DNA from: Actinomycetota bacterium
GTDB taxonomy: Bacteria; Actinomycetota; Actinomycetes; Mycobacteriales; JACQDL01
DNA: 64,000 nt
Assembly (NCBI GenBank): GCA_016201065.1
Contig: JACQDL010000028.1
Span: 1-64,000 of the forward strand
Reading direction: 5' to 3'
In this document: positions 46,619-55,518 of the stretch, in pieces
How positions within the stretch are numbered: position 1 is the stretch's first letter
How the letters are laid out: each line of letters starts with the position of its first letter
Made by a program: the position numbers and the translations under genes
The notes under the pieces: model-generated
Databases searched by the model: none
What the model saw: only the letters and a program-made list of their open reading frames with translations
What the model was told of the DNA's origin: nothing

Positions 46619-47788
46619 TCACGAGCAGGAGCGGTAGCGGACCGTGTCGGTGCCGAACGGGTCGGCGAGGCCGTGGGCCGCGCCGACCCGCCGCCGCAGG
46701 TCGGTCAGCAGCTGTTGCTGCGCGCCCCCGGCGACCACGATGCTGCCCCAGGTGCAGTGGCCCGAGCCGGCGCGGAAGGTCACGTAGGCGTCGCCGAGGA
46801 CCGATGCCGAGGCCCCGGCGTCGAGCACCCGGCGGCCGGAGGTGATGACCATCGCGAGGCCGAAGCGCCCCAGGCTGCCGGAGTCGACGATCGGCCCCGG
46901 CACGGCCGGCGGGCGGACCGTCGCCGGCGGGGTGCCCCCGGTGTACAGGCGGGGGTCGAGGATCTGCGCCGTGGAGAGCGGAGGCCGGCGGAACGCCCCG
47001 TCCACCGCCGCGTTCCCGCCGTCGGCCGCGAGCTGGGTGACGAAGGGGCGCCCGTACCTGACGGTGAACTGCCTGGCGTTGCCCGGGTAGTCGGTGGGGG
47101 GCGGACCGTTGTCCCGTCGCTGTCGGATCTGGGCCTGCTCGGCTCCCGGCCGGGTGCCGACGTAGGCCAGCTCCACCCGGGCCGCATCCCCCTCGATCAG
47201 GGCCGACAGCGCCCGGGCCTGGTCGAGGTTGGCCGCGGCTCGTTGGGTGAGCGCCCGCAACCCGAAGCGCTGGTCGTCGAGTGCCCGGGTCAGCTCGCGG
47301 ACCAGCCCCGCCCGGGTCGCCGCGTCGACCGGGCCGTCGACCGGGCCGTCGACCAGGAACAGCGCGTGGCGGGCAGGGCTGTAGTGGACGCCCGGCGCGG
47401 CCGGGGTGCTGGTGGGGTCCAGGTGCAGCGCGCGTTCGGTGGCGTGCCGGTCCGGTGGGTGGACGCCGTCCGGGGCGGGAAGCGCTTCGGCGGCGATCCG
47501 GGCCAGCGTCGCCGCGTCGGTCACGGAGAACTGGATCGGGCCGGTGAACGTCAGGCCGCGGGTGCGTTCGACGAAGGACTCCAGCACCGACAGCGTGTCG
47601 GGGATCGAACCGGTGCGGCCCGGCGCGTACTCACCCGGGCCGGGCCTGGTCGAACGACCCGGGAACAGCAGGCCGAGGGTCGCCAGGCCCGCCAGCAGCA
47701 CCGCGCCCGCACCGGCCCCCCGACCGCGCGCCCGGCGGAGGGCGGCCTCGCGATCGGGGGGCATGGTGGTCGCTGGCGTGTCGCTCAC
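46619..47788 (-). CDS. membrane-anchored extracytoplasmic protein of unknown function
   Basis: This 389-residue protein has a basic cytoplasmic start, one membrane helix (about residues 28-46) and a large external domain. I place the start at the GTG complementary to 47786-47788; a TATTAT -10 lies 10 nt upstream (47799-47804, minus strand). The external part has PDTLSVLESFVERTRGLTFT and a region with RALTQRAAANLDQARALSALIEG-type helices resembling zinc-dependent peptidase-like neighbourhoods, but no HEXXH is present, so enzymatic activity is doubtful. Family unknown. Confidence 0.7.
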   Translation of the reverse strand: MSDTPATTMPPDREAALRRARGRGAGAGAVLLAGLATLGLLFPGRSTRPGPGEYAPGRTGSIPDTLSVLESFVERTRGLTFTGPIQFSVTDAATLARIAAEALPAPDGVHPPDRHATERALHLDPTSTPAAPGVHYSPARHALFLVDGPVDGPVDAATRAGLVRELTRALDDQRFGLRALTQRAAANLDQARALSALIEGDAARVELAYVGTRPGAEQAQIRQRRDNGPPPTDYPGNARQFTVRYGRPFVTQLAADGGNAAVDGAFRRPPLSTAQILDPRLYTGGTPPATVRPPAVPGPIVDSGSLGRFGLAMVITSGRRVLDAGASASVLGDAYVTFRAGSGHCTWGSIVVAGGAQQQLLTDLRRRVGAAHGLADPFGTDTVRYRSCS

Positions 47789-48051
47789 GACCAAGACAAT
47801 AATAGGTGCGAATCAGGGCAAGGTGGTTTTCTGGCCCGAAAAGTCGGAGCGTGCCGGGCGACCTGCTGTCAAGATGTGATGTGCATCACAACCGCGTCTC
47901 GCTGGCCGGTTTCGCGCCTCTCACTACGGGTGCATCGGTCTTCCGCGGTGCAGCTCCACGCCGGCATCGGCCGGTCGCACGGGGGGACCGGCCGATGCCC
48001 GGACCTGGTCGCCGGGTACGGCGCGGCGTCACCGCGTCCCGCCGGCCGACG

Positions 48052-48057
48052 TAACAT
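48052..48057 (+). promoter_or_regulatory. candidate leaderless -10 box TAACAT
   Basis: TAACAT lies 8 nt before ATG 48066 of nadD. There is no ribosome-binding site between them, supporting a leaderless or near-leaderless transcript. Confidence 0.5.
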
Positions 48058-48065
48058 TCGCGGCC

Positions 48066-48647
48066 ATGAGGCGCATCGGGGTGATGGGTGGCACGTTCGA
48101 CCCGATCCATCACGGCCATCTCGTGGCCGCCAGCGAGGCCGCCGCGCTGTTCCACCTCGACGAGGTCGTGTTCGTGCCGACCGGCGAGCCGTGGCAGAAG
48201 ACCGACCGCCAGGTCAGCCCGGCGGAGCACCGGTATCTCATGGCGGTCATCGCGACCGCATCCAACCCGCGGTTCTGGGTCAGCCGGGTGGACATCGACC
48301 GGCCCGGGCCGACGTACACCATCCACACCCTCCAGGAGCTGTCCAGCCAGTTCCCGGATGCGGAGCTGCACTTCATCACGGGAGCCGACGCGCTCGACCA
48401 GATCCTTTCCTGGAAGGACGTCACCGAGCTCTTCGCGCTGGCGCACTTCATCGGCGTCACCCGGCCGGGCTATCCGCTCTCCGGTGCCCATCTGCCGGAC
48501 GACGCGGTCAGCCTGCTGGAGGTGCCGGCGATGGCGATCTCGTCCAGCGTGTGCCGGGACCGGGTGCGGGCCGGCCTGCCCGTCTGGTACCTGGTACCGG
48601 ACGGTGTCGTGCAGTACATCATCAAACACCGCTTGTACCCGGCGTGA
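48066..48647 (+). CDS. nadD: nicotinate-nucleotide adenylyltransferase
   Basis: NadD forms deamido-NAD from nicotinate mononucleotide and ATP. The 193-residue protein starts at ATG 48066. The nucleotidyltransferase motif [12 protein letters not shown] is at residues 8-19, and the C-terminal SSSVCRDRV corresponds to the family's ISSTxxR. Length is standard. It is followed by rsfS, a near-universal pair. Confidence 0.97.
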   Translation: MRRIGVMGGTFDPIHHGHLVAASEAAALFHLDEVVFVPTGEPWQKTDRQVSPAEHRYLMAVIATASNPRFWVSRVDIDRPGPTYTIHTLQELSSQFPDAELHFITGADALDQILSWKDVTELFALAHFIGVTRPGYPLSGAHLPDDAVSLLEVPAMAISSSVCRDRVRAGLPVWYLVPDGVVQYIIKHRLYPA

Positions 48648-48660
48648 GAGGCTGGCAGCC

Positions 48661-49092
48661 GTGACCGCATCTGACCGTGCCGAGCAGCTTGCGCGCGTCG
48701 CCGCGCAGGCCGCCGATGACAAGCTCGCTGCCGATGTCGTGGCCATCGACGTCAGCGAGCATCTGGTGATCACCGACGTGTTCCTGGTCGCCTCGGCGAC
48801 GAACGAGCGGCAGGTCGGCGCGATCGTGGACGAGATCGAGGCCCGGCTGGCGGCGGCCGGCGTGAAGCCGGTCCGCCGGGAGGGCGAACGGGATGGTCGG
48901 TGGGTGCTGCTGGACTACATCGACCTCGTCGTGCACGTCCAGCACACCGAGGAACGCAGCTTCTACGGGTTGGATCGGCTGTGGAAGGACTGCCCAGTGA
49001 TCGCGTTGCCCGAGCCGGTGGCCTCGGGCTCGATCCCCCATGTTGTCCGCTCGCCGGGCGACCTGCCAGGCCCCGCGCGAGAACTGCCCTGA
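48661..49092 (+). CDS. rsfS: ribosome silencing factor RsfS
   Basis: RsfS (Iojap) binds L14 and blocks 30S-50S joining when nutrients fall. The 143-residue protein starts at GTG 48661, 13 bp after nadD. The core DVSEHLVITDVFLVASATNERQ and the end WVLLDYIDLVVHVQHTEERS and FYGLDRLWKDCP are diagnostic. It ends in a short Pro-rich tail. Confidence 0.96.
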   Translation: MTASDRAEQLARVAAQAADDKLAADVVAIDVSEHLVITDVFLVASATNERQVGAIVDEIEARLAAAGVKPVRREGERDGRWVLLDYIDLVVHVQHTEERSFYGLDRLWKDCPVIALPEPVASGSIPHVVRSPGDLPGPARELP

Positions 49093-49096
49093 TCCG

Positions 49097-49729
49097 GTGG
49101 ACACCCGCCGGGTCGTGCTCTGGCGGCACGGCCAGACGATGTGGAACGCCGAGCGCCGCTACCAGGGCCAGACCGACATCCCGCTCGACGAGACGGGCCT
49201 CGCGCAGGCCCAGCGCGCCGCGCGCCAGCTCGCCGCGCTCGGCCCGCACGTCATCGTCTCCTCCGACCTGACCCGTGCCGCCGAGACCGCGCAGGCGTTG
49301 GCCGAGCTCACCGGGATTCCCGTCCGGTACGACCGGCGGCTGCGCGAACGGTCCGGCGGCGTGTGGGAGGGGCTGACCAACGACGAGATCCGCGAGGGGT
49401 ACCCCGTCGAGTGGGCCCGCTGGGACCCACCCGGCGGCGAGGACGACGGCGAGCTCGCCAAGCGGATGGCGGCGGCGGTCACCGACGCGGTGGGCCTGCT
49501 ACCGGACGGTGGCACCCTCGTGGTCGCCAGCCACGGCAGCGCGATCCGCGCCGGGTTGGGGCGGCTGCTCGACCTGGCCGAGGGGCGCTGGCGGATGCTC
49601 GGTCCGGTGCAGAACTGCTCCTGGTCGGTGATCGCGCAGGCGCCCGAGGGCTGGGACTACACCGGCTGGCGGCTGGTGGAGCACAACGCCGGCACGCTGC
49701 CGCTGCCGGTGCTCTCCGACGACCGGTGA
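49097..49729 (+). CDS. histidine phosphatase family protein (phosphoglycerate-mutase-like)
   Basis: This 210-residue protein starts at GTG 49097, 4 bp after rsfS. The phospho-acceptor motif is RHGQT (R10, H11, G12), with SSDLTRAAETAQAL and the second His in VASHGSAIRAG. In mycobacteria the equivalent gene next to rsfS is the glucosyl-3-phosphoglycerate phosphatase GpgP, so a role in methylglucose lipopolysaccharide synthesis is possible but not shown. Its 3' end is overlapped on the other strand by a Fic fragment. Confidence 0.9.
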   Translation: MDTRRVVLWRHGQTMWNAERRYQGQTDIPLDETGLAQAQRAARQLAALGPHVIVSSDLTRAAETAQALAELTGIPVRYDRRLRERSGGVWEGLTNDEIREGYPVEWARWDPPGGEDDGELAKRMAAAVTDAVGLLPDGGTLVVASHGSAIRAGLGRLLDLAEGRWRMLGPVQNCSWSVIAQAPEGWDYTGWRLVEHNAGTLPLPVLSDDR

Positions 49730-49968
49730 GAGCGCAGCGCGACGATCTCCAACTCGCTGAACAGCCGGACCAGCGGCCGGATGTCAGCGTCGTTGGCCGC
49801 ATCGAGCGCGGACAGGTAGTCCGGACGGTCGTGCCGGCCAACGACCAGTGGCGCGTGGTCGCTCTGGAGCTGCACGAGCAGCGTGAGAGCCCGAGCCACC
49901 CGGCCGTTGCCGTCCTCGAACGGATGGATGCTGACGAAGGCGTGCTCGGGCGCGGTACCATCCGGGCA
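49657..49968 (-). pseudogene. Fic-domain protein C-terminal fragment
   Basis: The minus strand reads EHAFVSIHPFEDGNGRVAR, the Fic active-site loop HPFxxGNGR (AMPylation family), followed by ALTLLVQLQSDHAPLVVGRH and SELEIVALRS. The catalytic His is encoded at 49924-49926. There is no N-terminal half and no start; the left end runs into the antisense of the histidine phosphatase gene. It is a relic that probably arrived with, or caused, the loss of most of leuS. Confidence 0.7.
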
Positions 49969-49984
49969 TGAGGCTTGGCGGCCG

Positions 49985-50104
49985 CCTGCTCCTTACCGGG
50001 CCGTGCTGACAGCGGACGGGAAGGTCGGCGCCATGCCCGACGGGGTGACGGTGCGCAAGGTCGTCGTCGTACCCGGGCGGTTGGTCAACTTCGTTGCCGG
50101 CTGA
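49985..50104 (+). pseudogene. leuS: 3' remnant of leucyl-tRNA synthetase gene
   Basis: The last ~35 codons before the stop at 50102-50104 read VLTADGKVGAMPDGVTVRK and VVVVPGRLVNFVAG. This closely fits LeuRS C-termini, which end in a V-K/R-KxIxVPGKLVN-V pattern. leuS commonly lies in this neighbourhood in actinobacteria, between the phosphatase gene and degV. Everything upstream is missing and replaced by the Fic fragment, so a functional leuS must be elsewhere. Confidence 0.65.
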
Positions 50105-50975
50105 GCCGGACCGGTGCGCCGGGGACGGCCCGGTTGCCGTGGTGACCGATTCCACGGCGTACCTTCCCGCTGAGGTGCAGGCCGAGTGTGGGGTCACGGT
50201 GATCCCGCTGTGGGTGAGCGTGGCGGGACGGTCCGGTGCCGAGGGCACCGAGGTGACCCCGGCGGCGGTGGTCCGGGCGCTGTCCCTGCGGCGGGGGCCG
50301 GTGCACACGTCACGGCCGACTCCGGAGGCGTTCGGCGAGGCGTTCCGGCGGCTGCTGGACGGTGGCGCCGGTGGAGTGGTGTCGGTGCACCTGTCGAGCC
50401 GGCTGTCGGGGACCTGGGAGTCGGCCCGTCTCGCCGCGGCGGAGTGCGGCGGGGACGCGGTGGTGCGGGTCGTGGACTCCCGGTCCACCGGGATGGGGCT
50501 GGGGTTCGCCGTGATCGCCGCGGCTCGGGCCGCCCGCGCGGGAGGTTCGCTGGCCGAGGTGTCCGCGGCGGCGGCGCGGACCGCGGCCCTGACCACCTCG
50601 CTGTTCTACGTCGACACGCTGGAGCACCTGCGGCGAGGCGGCCGGATCGGTGCCGCGCAGGCACTCGTCGGCACCGCGCTGGCGGTCAAGCCGATCCTGC
50701 TGATCCGGGACGGCGAGATCGTGCTGGCGGAGAAGGTCCGCACCACGTCGAGGGGGATCGCCCGGCTGGAGGCGCTGGCGCTGGCCGCCGCCGGTACGGC
50801 GCCGGTGGACATCGCCGTGCAGCACCTGGCGGCGCTGGAGCGTGCCACGGCGCTCGCCCAGCGGCTCGTGGCCGCGGCACCCGGGGTGCGGCACTGCTAC
50901 GCCACCGAGGTGGGCGCCGCGGTGGGCGCGCACACCGGGCCGGGGCTGCTCGGCGTCGCCGTCGCCCCCTGCTGA
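50094..50975 (+). CDS. DegV family fatty-acid-binding protein
   Basis: This 293-residue DegV protein has VAVVTDSTAYLPAEV near the N-terminus, VHTSRPTPEAFGEAFR (the TSxPxP loop) and YVDTLEHLRRGGRIGAAQAL. DegV (FakB-like) proteins bind fatty acids and may present them to a kinase. The start is uncertain: TTG 50094 is the only codon giving a complete fold and overlaps the leuS remnant stop; no ribosome-binding site is evident, perhaps because the original upstream region was lost with leuS. Confidence 0.88.
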   Translation: MPAEPDRCAGDGPVAVVTDSTAYLPAEVQAECGVTVIPLWVSVAGRSGAEGTEVTPAAVVRALSLRRGPVHTSRPTPEAFGEAFRRLLDGGAGGVVSVHLSSRLSGTWESARLAAAECGGDAVVRVVDSRSTGMGLGFAVIAAARAARAGGSLAEVSAAAARTAALTTSLFYVDTLEHLRRGGRIGAAQALVGTALAVKPILLIRDGEIVLAEKVRTTSRGIARLEALALAAAGTAPVDIAVQHLAALERATALAQRLVAAAPGVRHCYATEVGAAVGAHTGPGLLGVAVAPC

Positions 50976-51047
50976 TCCGTTCGTCCACAGCCCACCGGGT
51001 CATCCACAGCTCCGGCTGAGCATCTACCCGCCGGGTCCGGGCCTGCC

Positions 51048-51053
51048 TAGCGT
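51048..51053 (+). promoter_or_regulatory. candidate leaderless -10 box TAGCGT
   Basis: TAGCGT ends exactly 6 nt before GTG 51060, matching the spacing at several other genes here. It favours GTG 51060 over ATG 51177 as the comEA start. Confidence 0.5.
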
Positions 51054-51059
51054 CGTGCC

Positions 51060-51932
51060 GTGCTCGTCCTCACGCCCCGCTCCCGCCGTGCCGCGCGGGA
51101 GGCTCACCGGCTGCTCCGTGCCCGGCTGGCCACCATCGGCGTGGTGGGCGGCCCGACGTCAGGAGGTGGCCCGACGATGTCCGAGACACCGCCCGCGCGC
51201 CAGGACCCGCCGCCACCAGATCCGCCGCCACCAGATCCGCCGCCACCAGATCCGCCGTCAGGAGGTCACGAGGCTGCTGCCGGAGGGTGGGGCTGGCGGA
51301 GCGGCCTGTGGGTGGCCTCGCGGAGCGCCGTCGCCGGAGTGATCGTGGTGGCCATGCTCGCGGCCGCGCTCGTCGGCGCCCTGCTGTGGCGGTCCCGGCC
51401 GCAGCCGGTTGCGGTCCCGCCGGTGTCCGAGGCCGGCTCGACAGCTGGCGCGCGTCCCTCCAATGGCGCGCGGCTGCCCGGAGGTGCGGGCAGTCCCGTG
51501 CCCGGCACCTCAGCGTCGAGCCTGGTGATCGCGGTCGTGGGGAAGGTGCGCCGGCCGGGGCTGGTCACCCTGCCGGCCGGCGCCCGCCTCGTCGACGCGC
51601 TCCGGGCGGCCGGCGGGGCGCTGCCCGGGGTGGACCTCACCCCGCTCAACCAGGCCCGCCGGGTGGTGGACGGCGAGCAGATCGTGGTTGGAGCTCCGGC
51701 GGCTGGCGTTGGCGCCGGTGGAGGCCCCGGCACCCCCACCGGGGCGGTGAACCTCAACACCGCGACCCTCCAGGAGCTCGACTCGCTGCCCGGGGTGGGG
51801 CCGGTGCTGGCCCAGCGGATCACCGACTGGCGGGTTGAGCACTCAGGATTCCAGTCGGTCGATCAGCTCCGGGAGGTCTCCGGGATCGGGGACCGGACGT
51901 TCGAGCGGCTGCGCGACTTGGTGACCGTGTGA
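51060..51932 (+). CDS. comEA: ComEA family DNA-binding protein
   Basis: This 290-residue protein has a cytoplasmic basic and proline-rich N-terminus, one membrane helix (about residues 95-117), a SLBB-like domain (VVGKVRRPGLVTLPAGARLV) and C-terminal helix-hairpin-helix motifs (AVNLNTATLQELDSLPGVGP and FQSVDQLREVSGIG). ComEA binds DNA outside the membrane for uptake through ComEC, encoded next with a 4-bp overlap. Proline repeats PPPPDPP are encoded by a 15-bp repeat at 51208-51252. Confidence 0.9.
   Translation: MLVLTPRSRRAAREAHRLLRARLATIGVVGGPTSGGGPTMSETPPARQDPPPPDPPPPDPPPPDPPSGGHEAAAGGWGWRSGLWVASRSAVAGVIVVAMLAAALVGALLWRSRPQPVAVPPVSEAGSTAGARPSNGARLPGGAGSPVPGTSASSLVIAVVGKVRRPGLVTLPAGARLVDALRAAGGALPGVDLTPLNQARRVVDGEQIVVGAPAAGVGAGGGPGTPTGAVNLNTATLQELDSLPGVGPVLAQRITDWRVEHSGFQSVDQLREVSGIGDRTFERLRDLVTV
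51208..51252. repeat. 15-bp in-frame tandem repeat inside comEA
   Basis: CGCCGCCACCAGATC at 51208-51222 is repeated exactly at 51223-51237 and 51238-51252. It encodes a Pro-Pro-Pro-Pro-Asp linker, and copy number can change without frame loss. Confidence 0.9.
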
Positions 51933-54403
51933 GTGGCGGCCCGGCGTCACCACTGCCGGCACCGCCGGCGGTACTCGACGCCCGCCTTGTTCCGTCGGCG
52001 CTCGCGGTCTGGCTGGCCAGCTACCTCGCGGTGCGCGGTACCGCCGCTGCCGTGGCGTGGGCCGCCGGTGGGCTGGCGGCTGGCGGGCTCGCGCTGCTCG
52101 CGCTGCTCACCCTGGGCGCCCTGGGTGCTCCGGGCGGTGGCACTGCGGGCCGGCGCGTCCGGTGGTGGAGCGGTGACCGGATCTGGTCCGGCCGCCGGAA
52201 GCACCGGTCCGGCTGGTGCCGGCGGACGGCCCGGGTGGTCGGGTTCGCGGCCTGCTGTGCCGCAGCGGCGCTCCTTGCGGGCGCGATGCGGTTGGCCGCG
52301 CGGGATGCCTCCCCGGTGCGGGAGCTGGCCAGCCGGTCGGTGACCGCGGAGGTCTGGCTGACGGTCGCCGACGACCCACGGCGGCCGGCCGCTCGGGGTG
52401 CTGGTGGCGCGCCTCCCGGGGTGATCGTCCCAGCGAGGCTCGACCGGGTGCGGGTCGGGTCCGCCGGATGGCGCCTCGCCGATCGGGTGCTGGTGCTGGC
52501 TCCCGCCGAGGTGTGGGCGGATCTGCTGCCTAGCCAGCGCGTGCGGGCGACCGTCGGCATCAGGCCCCCGCGCGGCGGGGACCTCACGGTGGCGGTCCTC
52601 ACCACCAGGGTGCCACCGGCCGAGGTCGCTGCCCCGTCGTGGCCGCACCGGGCCGCTGGCCGGCTCCGGTCCGGGCTGCGGGACGCCGTCCACGGGCTCC
52701 CACCCGGAGCGGCCGGCCTGGTGCCGGCGCTCGTGGTCGGCGACGAGTCCGCGATGGACCCGGTGGTGGTCGCGAACTTCCGGGCCACCGGCCTGTCCCA
52801 CCTGACCGCCGTCAGCGGGATGAACGTGACGTTGATCGTGGGTGCGGTGCTGCTCGCGCTGCGGGCGGTGTCCGCCGGCCCGCGAACGTCCGCGGTCGTG
52901 GCCGGCGTGGCGCTGGTCGGGTTCGTGGTGTTGGCCCGGCCGTCGCCGAGTGTGCTGCGGGCCGCGGTGATGGGGGGCATCGCGTTGCTCGCGCTCGCCC
53001 TGGGTCGGCCCCGGGCGGTGTTGCCGGCATTGGCCGCGAGCGTGCTGGGGTTGCTGCTGTGGCGGCCGGAGCTGGCGAGGTCGGCGGGGTTCGCGCTGTC
53101 GGTGCTGGCCACGGCGGGCCTGGTGGTGCTGGCGCCGGGGTGGGCGGCCGCGTTGCGGCGGCGCCGGGTGCCGGCGGGGCTCGCCGAGGCGGTGGCGGTG
53201 CCGGCGGCGGCGTTCGTGGTCACCGCGCCGGTGCTCGCCGGGCTGGGTGGTGCGGTGAGCCTGGTCACGGTTCCGGCGAACCTGCTGGCCGGCCCCGCTG
53301 TGGCGCCGTGCACGGTGCTCGGGCTGCTCGCCGCGGTGCTCTCTCCGGTGTCGGAGCCCGCCGCGCGGGTTGCGGCCTGGCTCGCGGGCGTGCCGGCGCG
53401 GTGGATCGTGGCGGTCGCGGACCGGGGCGCCGCCGCACCTCAGGCGGTGCTGCCGTGGCCCGCCGGAGCTGGTGGTGTGCTGCTGCTGGTCGGGGTGCTG
53501 GCGGGCCTGTTCGCCGGGGCGCGGGTGCCGGTGGCCCGCCGGTCGTTGCTCGCCGCCGGGCTGGGGGCGCTACTCGTCGTCATCGCCCTGCCGGTGGCCC
53601 GGGTCGGTGCAGGCTGGCCTCCGCCGGGTTGGCTGGTCGTCGCCTGCGATGTGGCACAGGGGGACGCGGTGGTGGTCCGGCTGGCGGGCGATTCGGCGGT
53701 GATGGTCGACACCGGTCCCGATCCGGTCGCCGTGGACGGGTGCCTGCGCCGTCTCGGGGTGCGACGGATTCCGTTGCTGGTCCTCACCCACCTGCACGCC
53801 GACCACGTCGGTGGCCTGCGTGGCGCATTGCACGGGCGCGGGGTTGGCGCGATCCAGGTCGGGCCGTCGCATGAGCCGGCGTGGGCGTGGCGGCTGGTGG
53901 CCGAGGACGCCGCCGCGCATCGGGTCCCGGTGGTGCCGGCAGCGGTGGGGGAGGTGCGGATCGTGGACGGGGTCCGCGTTGAGGTACTCGCCCCACGTGG
54001 CGCCTTTCACGGCACCCGTTCCGACCCGAACAACTCCTCGATCGTGCTGCGGGTCGAGACCCGTGGCCGGGTCCTGCTGCTCACCGGTGACGTGGAGGTT
54101 GAGGCGCAGCGGGCGTTGCTGCGGGACCGGCCGGGCTCGCTGGCCGCCGACGTGCTGAAGGTCCCGCACCACGGCTCGGTGTACAGCGACCGGGACTTCC
54201 TGGCCGCCGTGGGAGCGCGGCTGGGGATCGTGTCCGTCGGTGCGGGCAACGACTACGGGCACCCCTCGCCGCTGCTGCTGGCCGAGCTGGCCCGGTTGGG
54301 GGTGCGCACCCTCCGCACCGATCTGAACGGCGACGTCGCCGTCTGCGACCAAGCTGGTCAGCTGGTCGCCTACCCGCGCTCCCGCAGCCCACCCGATCCC
54401 TGA
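51929..54403 (+). CDS. comEC: ComEC/Rec2 family DNA internalisation protein
   Basis: This 824-residue membrane protein has an N-terminal DUF4131-like OB region (about 60-210), the competence domain with about ten helices (GLSHLTAVSGMNVTLIVGAV and LARPSPSVLRAAVMG are signatures) and a C-terminal metallo-beta-lactamase-fold domain from about residue 565 (VACDVAQGDAVVVRL, THLHADHVGG, LKVPHHGS). ComEC forms the channel for single-stranded DNA. It starts at GTG 51929 inside the comEA stop. The full length suggests natural DNA uptake is at least possible, though other pilus genes are not in view. Confidence 0.93.
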   Translation: MSGGPASPLPAPPAVLDARLVPSALAVWLASYLAVRGTAAAVAWAAGGLAAGGLALLALLTLGALGAPGGGTAGRRVRWWSGDRIWSGRRKHRSGWCRRTARVVGFAACCAAAALLAGAMRLAARDASPVRELASRSVTAEVWLTVADDPRRPAARGAGGAPPGVIVPARLDRVRVGSAGWRLADRVLVLAPAEVWADLLPSQRVRATVGIRPPRGGDLTVAVLTTRVPPAEVAAPSWPHRAAGRLRSGLRDAVHGLPPGAAGLVPALVVGDESAMDPVVVANFRATGLSHLTAVSGMNVTLIVGAVLLALRAVSAGPRTSAVVAGVALVGFVVLARPSPSVLRAAVMGGIALLALALGRPRAVLPALAASVLGLLLWRPELARSAGFALSVLATAGLVVLAPGWAAALRRRRVPAGLAEAVAVPAAAFVVTAPVLAGLGGAVSLVTVPANLLAGPAVAPCTVLGLLAAVLSPVSEPAARVAAWLAGVPARWIVAVADRGAAAPQAVLPWPAGAGGVLLLVGVLAGLFAGARVPVARRSLLAAGLGALLVVIALPVARVGAGWPPPGWLVVACDVAQGDAVVVRLAGDSAVMVDTGPDPVAVDGCLRRLGVRRIPLLVLTHLHADHVGGLRGALHGRGVGAIQVGPSHEPAWAWRLVAEDAAAHRVPVVPAAVGEVRIVDGVRVEVLAPRGAFHGTRSDPNNSSIVLRVETRGRVLLLTGDVEVEAQRALLRDRPGSLAADVLKVPHHGSVYSDRDFLAAVGARLGIVSVGAGNDYGHPSPLLLAELARLGVRTLRTDLNGDVAVCDQAGQLVAYPRSRSPPDP

Positions 54404-54543
54404 ACGCGGCTCCGATACCGTGGCACTGGTGTCGACTGGCTGACATAGTGCAGCTCGGGCCGAGAACCGCGACGGCCGCGACGGCCGAACGTCACGCGCG
54501 GGGTACGGGCGCGATGTCGGGTCGGCGTGCCAGGATCTCGGGG

Positions 54544-55518
54544 GTGACCACCACCACTGCCGCGCCCGCGCCGTTGCGCCTCGTGCTCGGCGATGAGGAA
54601 CTGCTCTGCACGCGGGCCGTCGCCGAGGTCGTCCGTCAGGCCCGCCAGCTCGACCCCGAGTGTGACGTGCGCGACCTGGTCGCCAGCGCGGTCCCGCCGG
54701 GCGAGCTGTTCGACCTGCTCAGCCCGACCCTGTTCGGTGGACGGCGGGTGATCGTGCTGCGGGCGGCGCAGGAAGCCGGTAAGGAGCTGGTCGCCGCGCT
54801 GGCGGCGTACGTCCGCGATCCGGCCGTCGAGATCAGCCTGGTCGTCGTGCATTCTGGCGGTGCCCGCGGCAAGGTCCTGATCGACGCGATGCGGGCGGCC
54901 GGCGGCGAGGTCGTGGAGTGCCCCAAGCTTTCCCGCGCCGAGGAGCGGCTGGACTTCATCCGCCGCGAGGTGACCCGCGCCGGGGGTGCGATCGGCGCCG
55001 CCGCGGCCGCCGCACTGCTCGACGCGGTCGGCAGCGACCTGCGTGAGCTGGCGATGGTGTGCAGCCAGATTGTCGCGGACACCGGTGGCCAGGTCGATCT
55101 CGCCGCGGTGACCCGGTACCACCGGGGCCGGGCCGAGGTCAGTGGCTTCGTCGTGGCCGACCGGGCCGTCGTCGGCGACGTACCCGGCGCGCTGGAGGCG
55201 TTGCGCTGGGCGCTGGCGGTGGGGGTCGCGCACGTGCTGGTCGCCGACGCGCTCGCCGACGGGGTGCGCACCATCGCCCGGGTGACCGGGGCAGGGCAGG
55301 GCAACCCCTACCAGCTGGCCAGCACGCTCGGCATGCCGCCGTGGAAGGTGAAGCGGGCGCAAGGGCAGGCGCGGGGGTGGTCCGAGCCAGGGCTGCGGAA
55401 CGCGATGCGGCTGGTCGCCGACCTCAACGCGGAGGTCAAGGGGGTTGCCGCCGATCCGTCGTACGCGCTGGAGCGGGCCATCATCGAACTGGCCAGGGTC
55501 CGCCAGGCCACCCGCTGA
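54544..55518 (+). CDS. holA: DNA polymerase III delta subunit
   Basis: HolA is the clamp-loader delta subunit that opens the sliding clamp. The 324-residue protein starts at GTG 54544; ATG 54514 in frame would add 10 poorly conserved residues. It contains PLRLVLGDEELLCTRAVAEV, SPTLFGGRRVIVLR and the C-terminal YQLASTLGMPPWKVKRAQGQ. The order comEA-comEC-holA-rpsT is typical of actinobacteria. Its stop directly abuts the convergent rpsT stop with no intervening base. Confidence 0.93.
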   Translation: MTTTTAAPAPLRLVLGDEELLCTRAVAEVVRQARQLDPECDVRDLVASAVPPGELFDLLSPTLFGGRRVIVLRAAQEAGKELVAALAAYVRDPAVEISLVVVHSGGARGKVLIDAMRAAGGEVVECPKLSRAEERLDFIRREVTRAGGAIGAAAAAALLDAVGSDLRELAMVCSQIVADTGGQVDLAAVTRYHRGRAEVSGFVVADRAVVGDVPGALEALRWALAVGVAHVLVADALADGVRTIARVTGAGQGNPYQLASTLGMPPWKVKRAQGQARGWSEPGLRNAMRLVADLNAEVKGVAADPSYALERAIIELARVRQATR

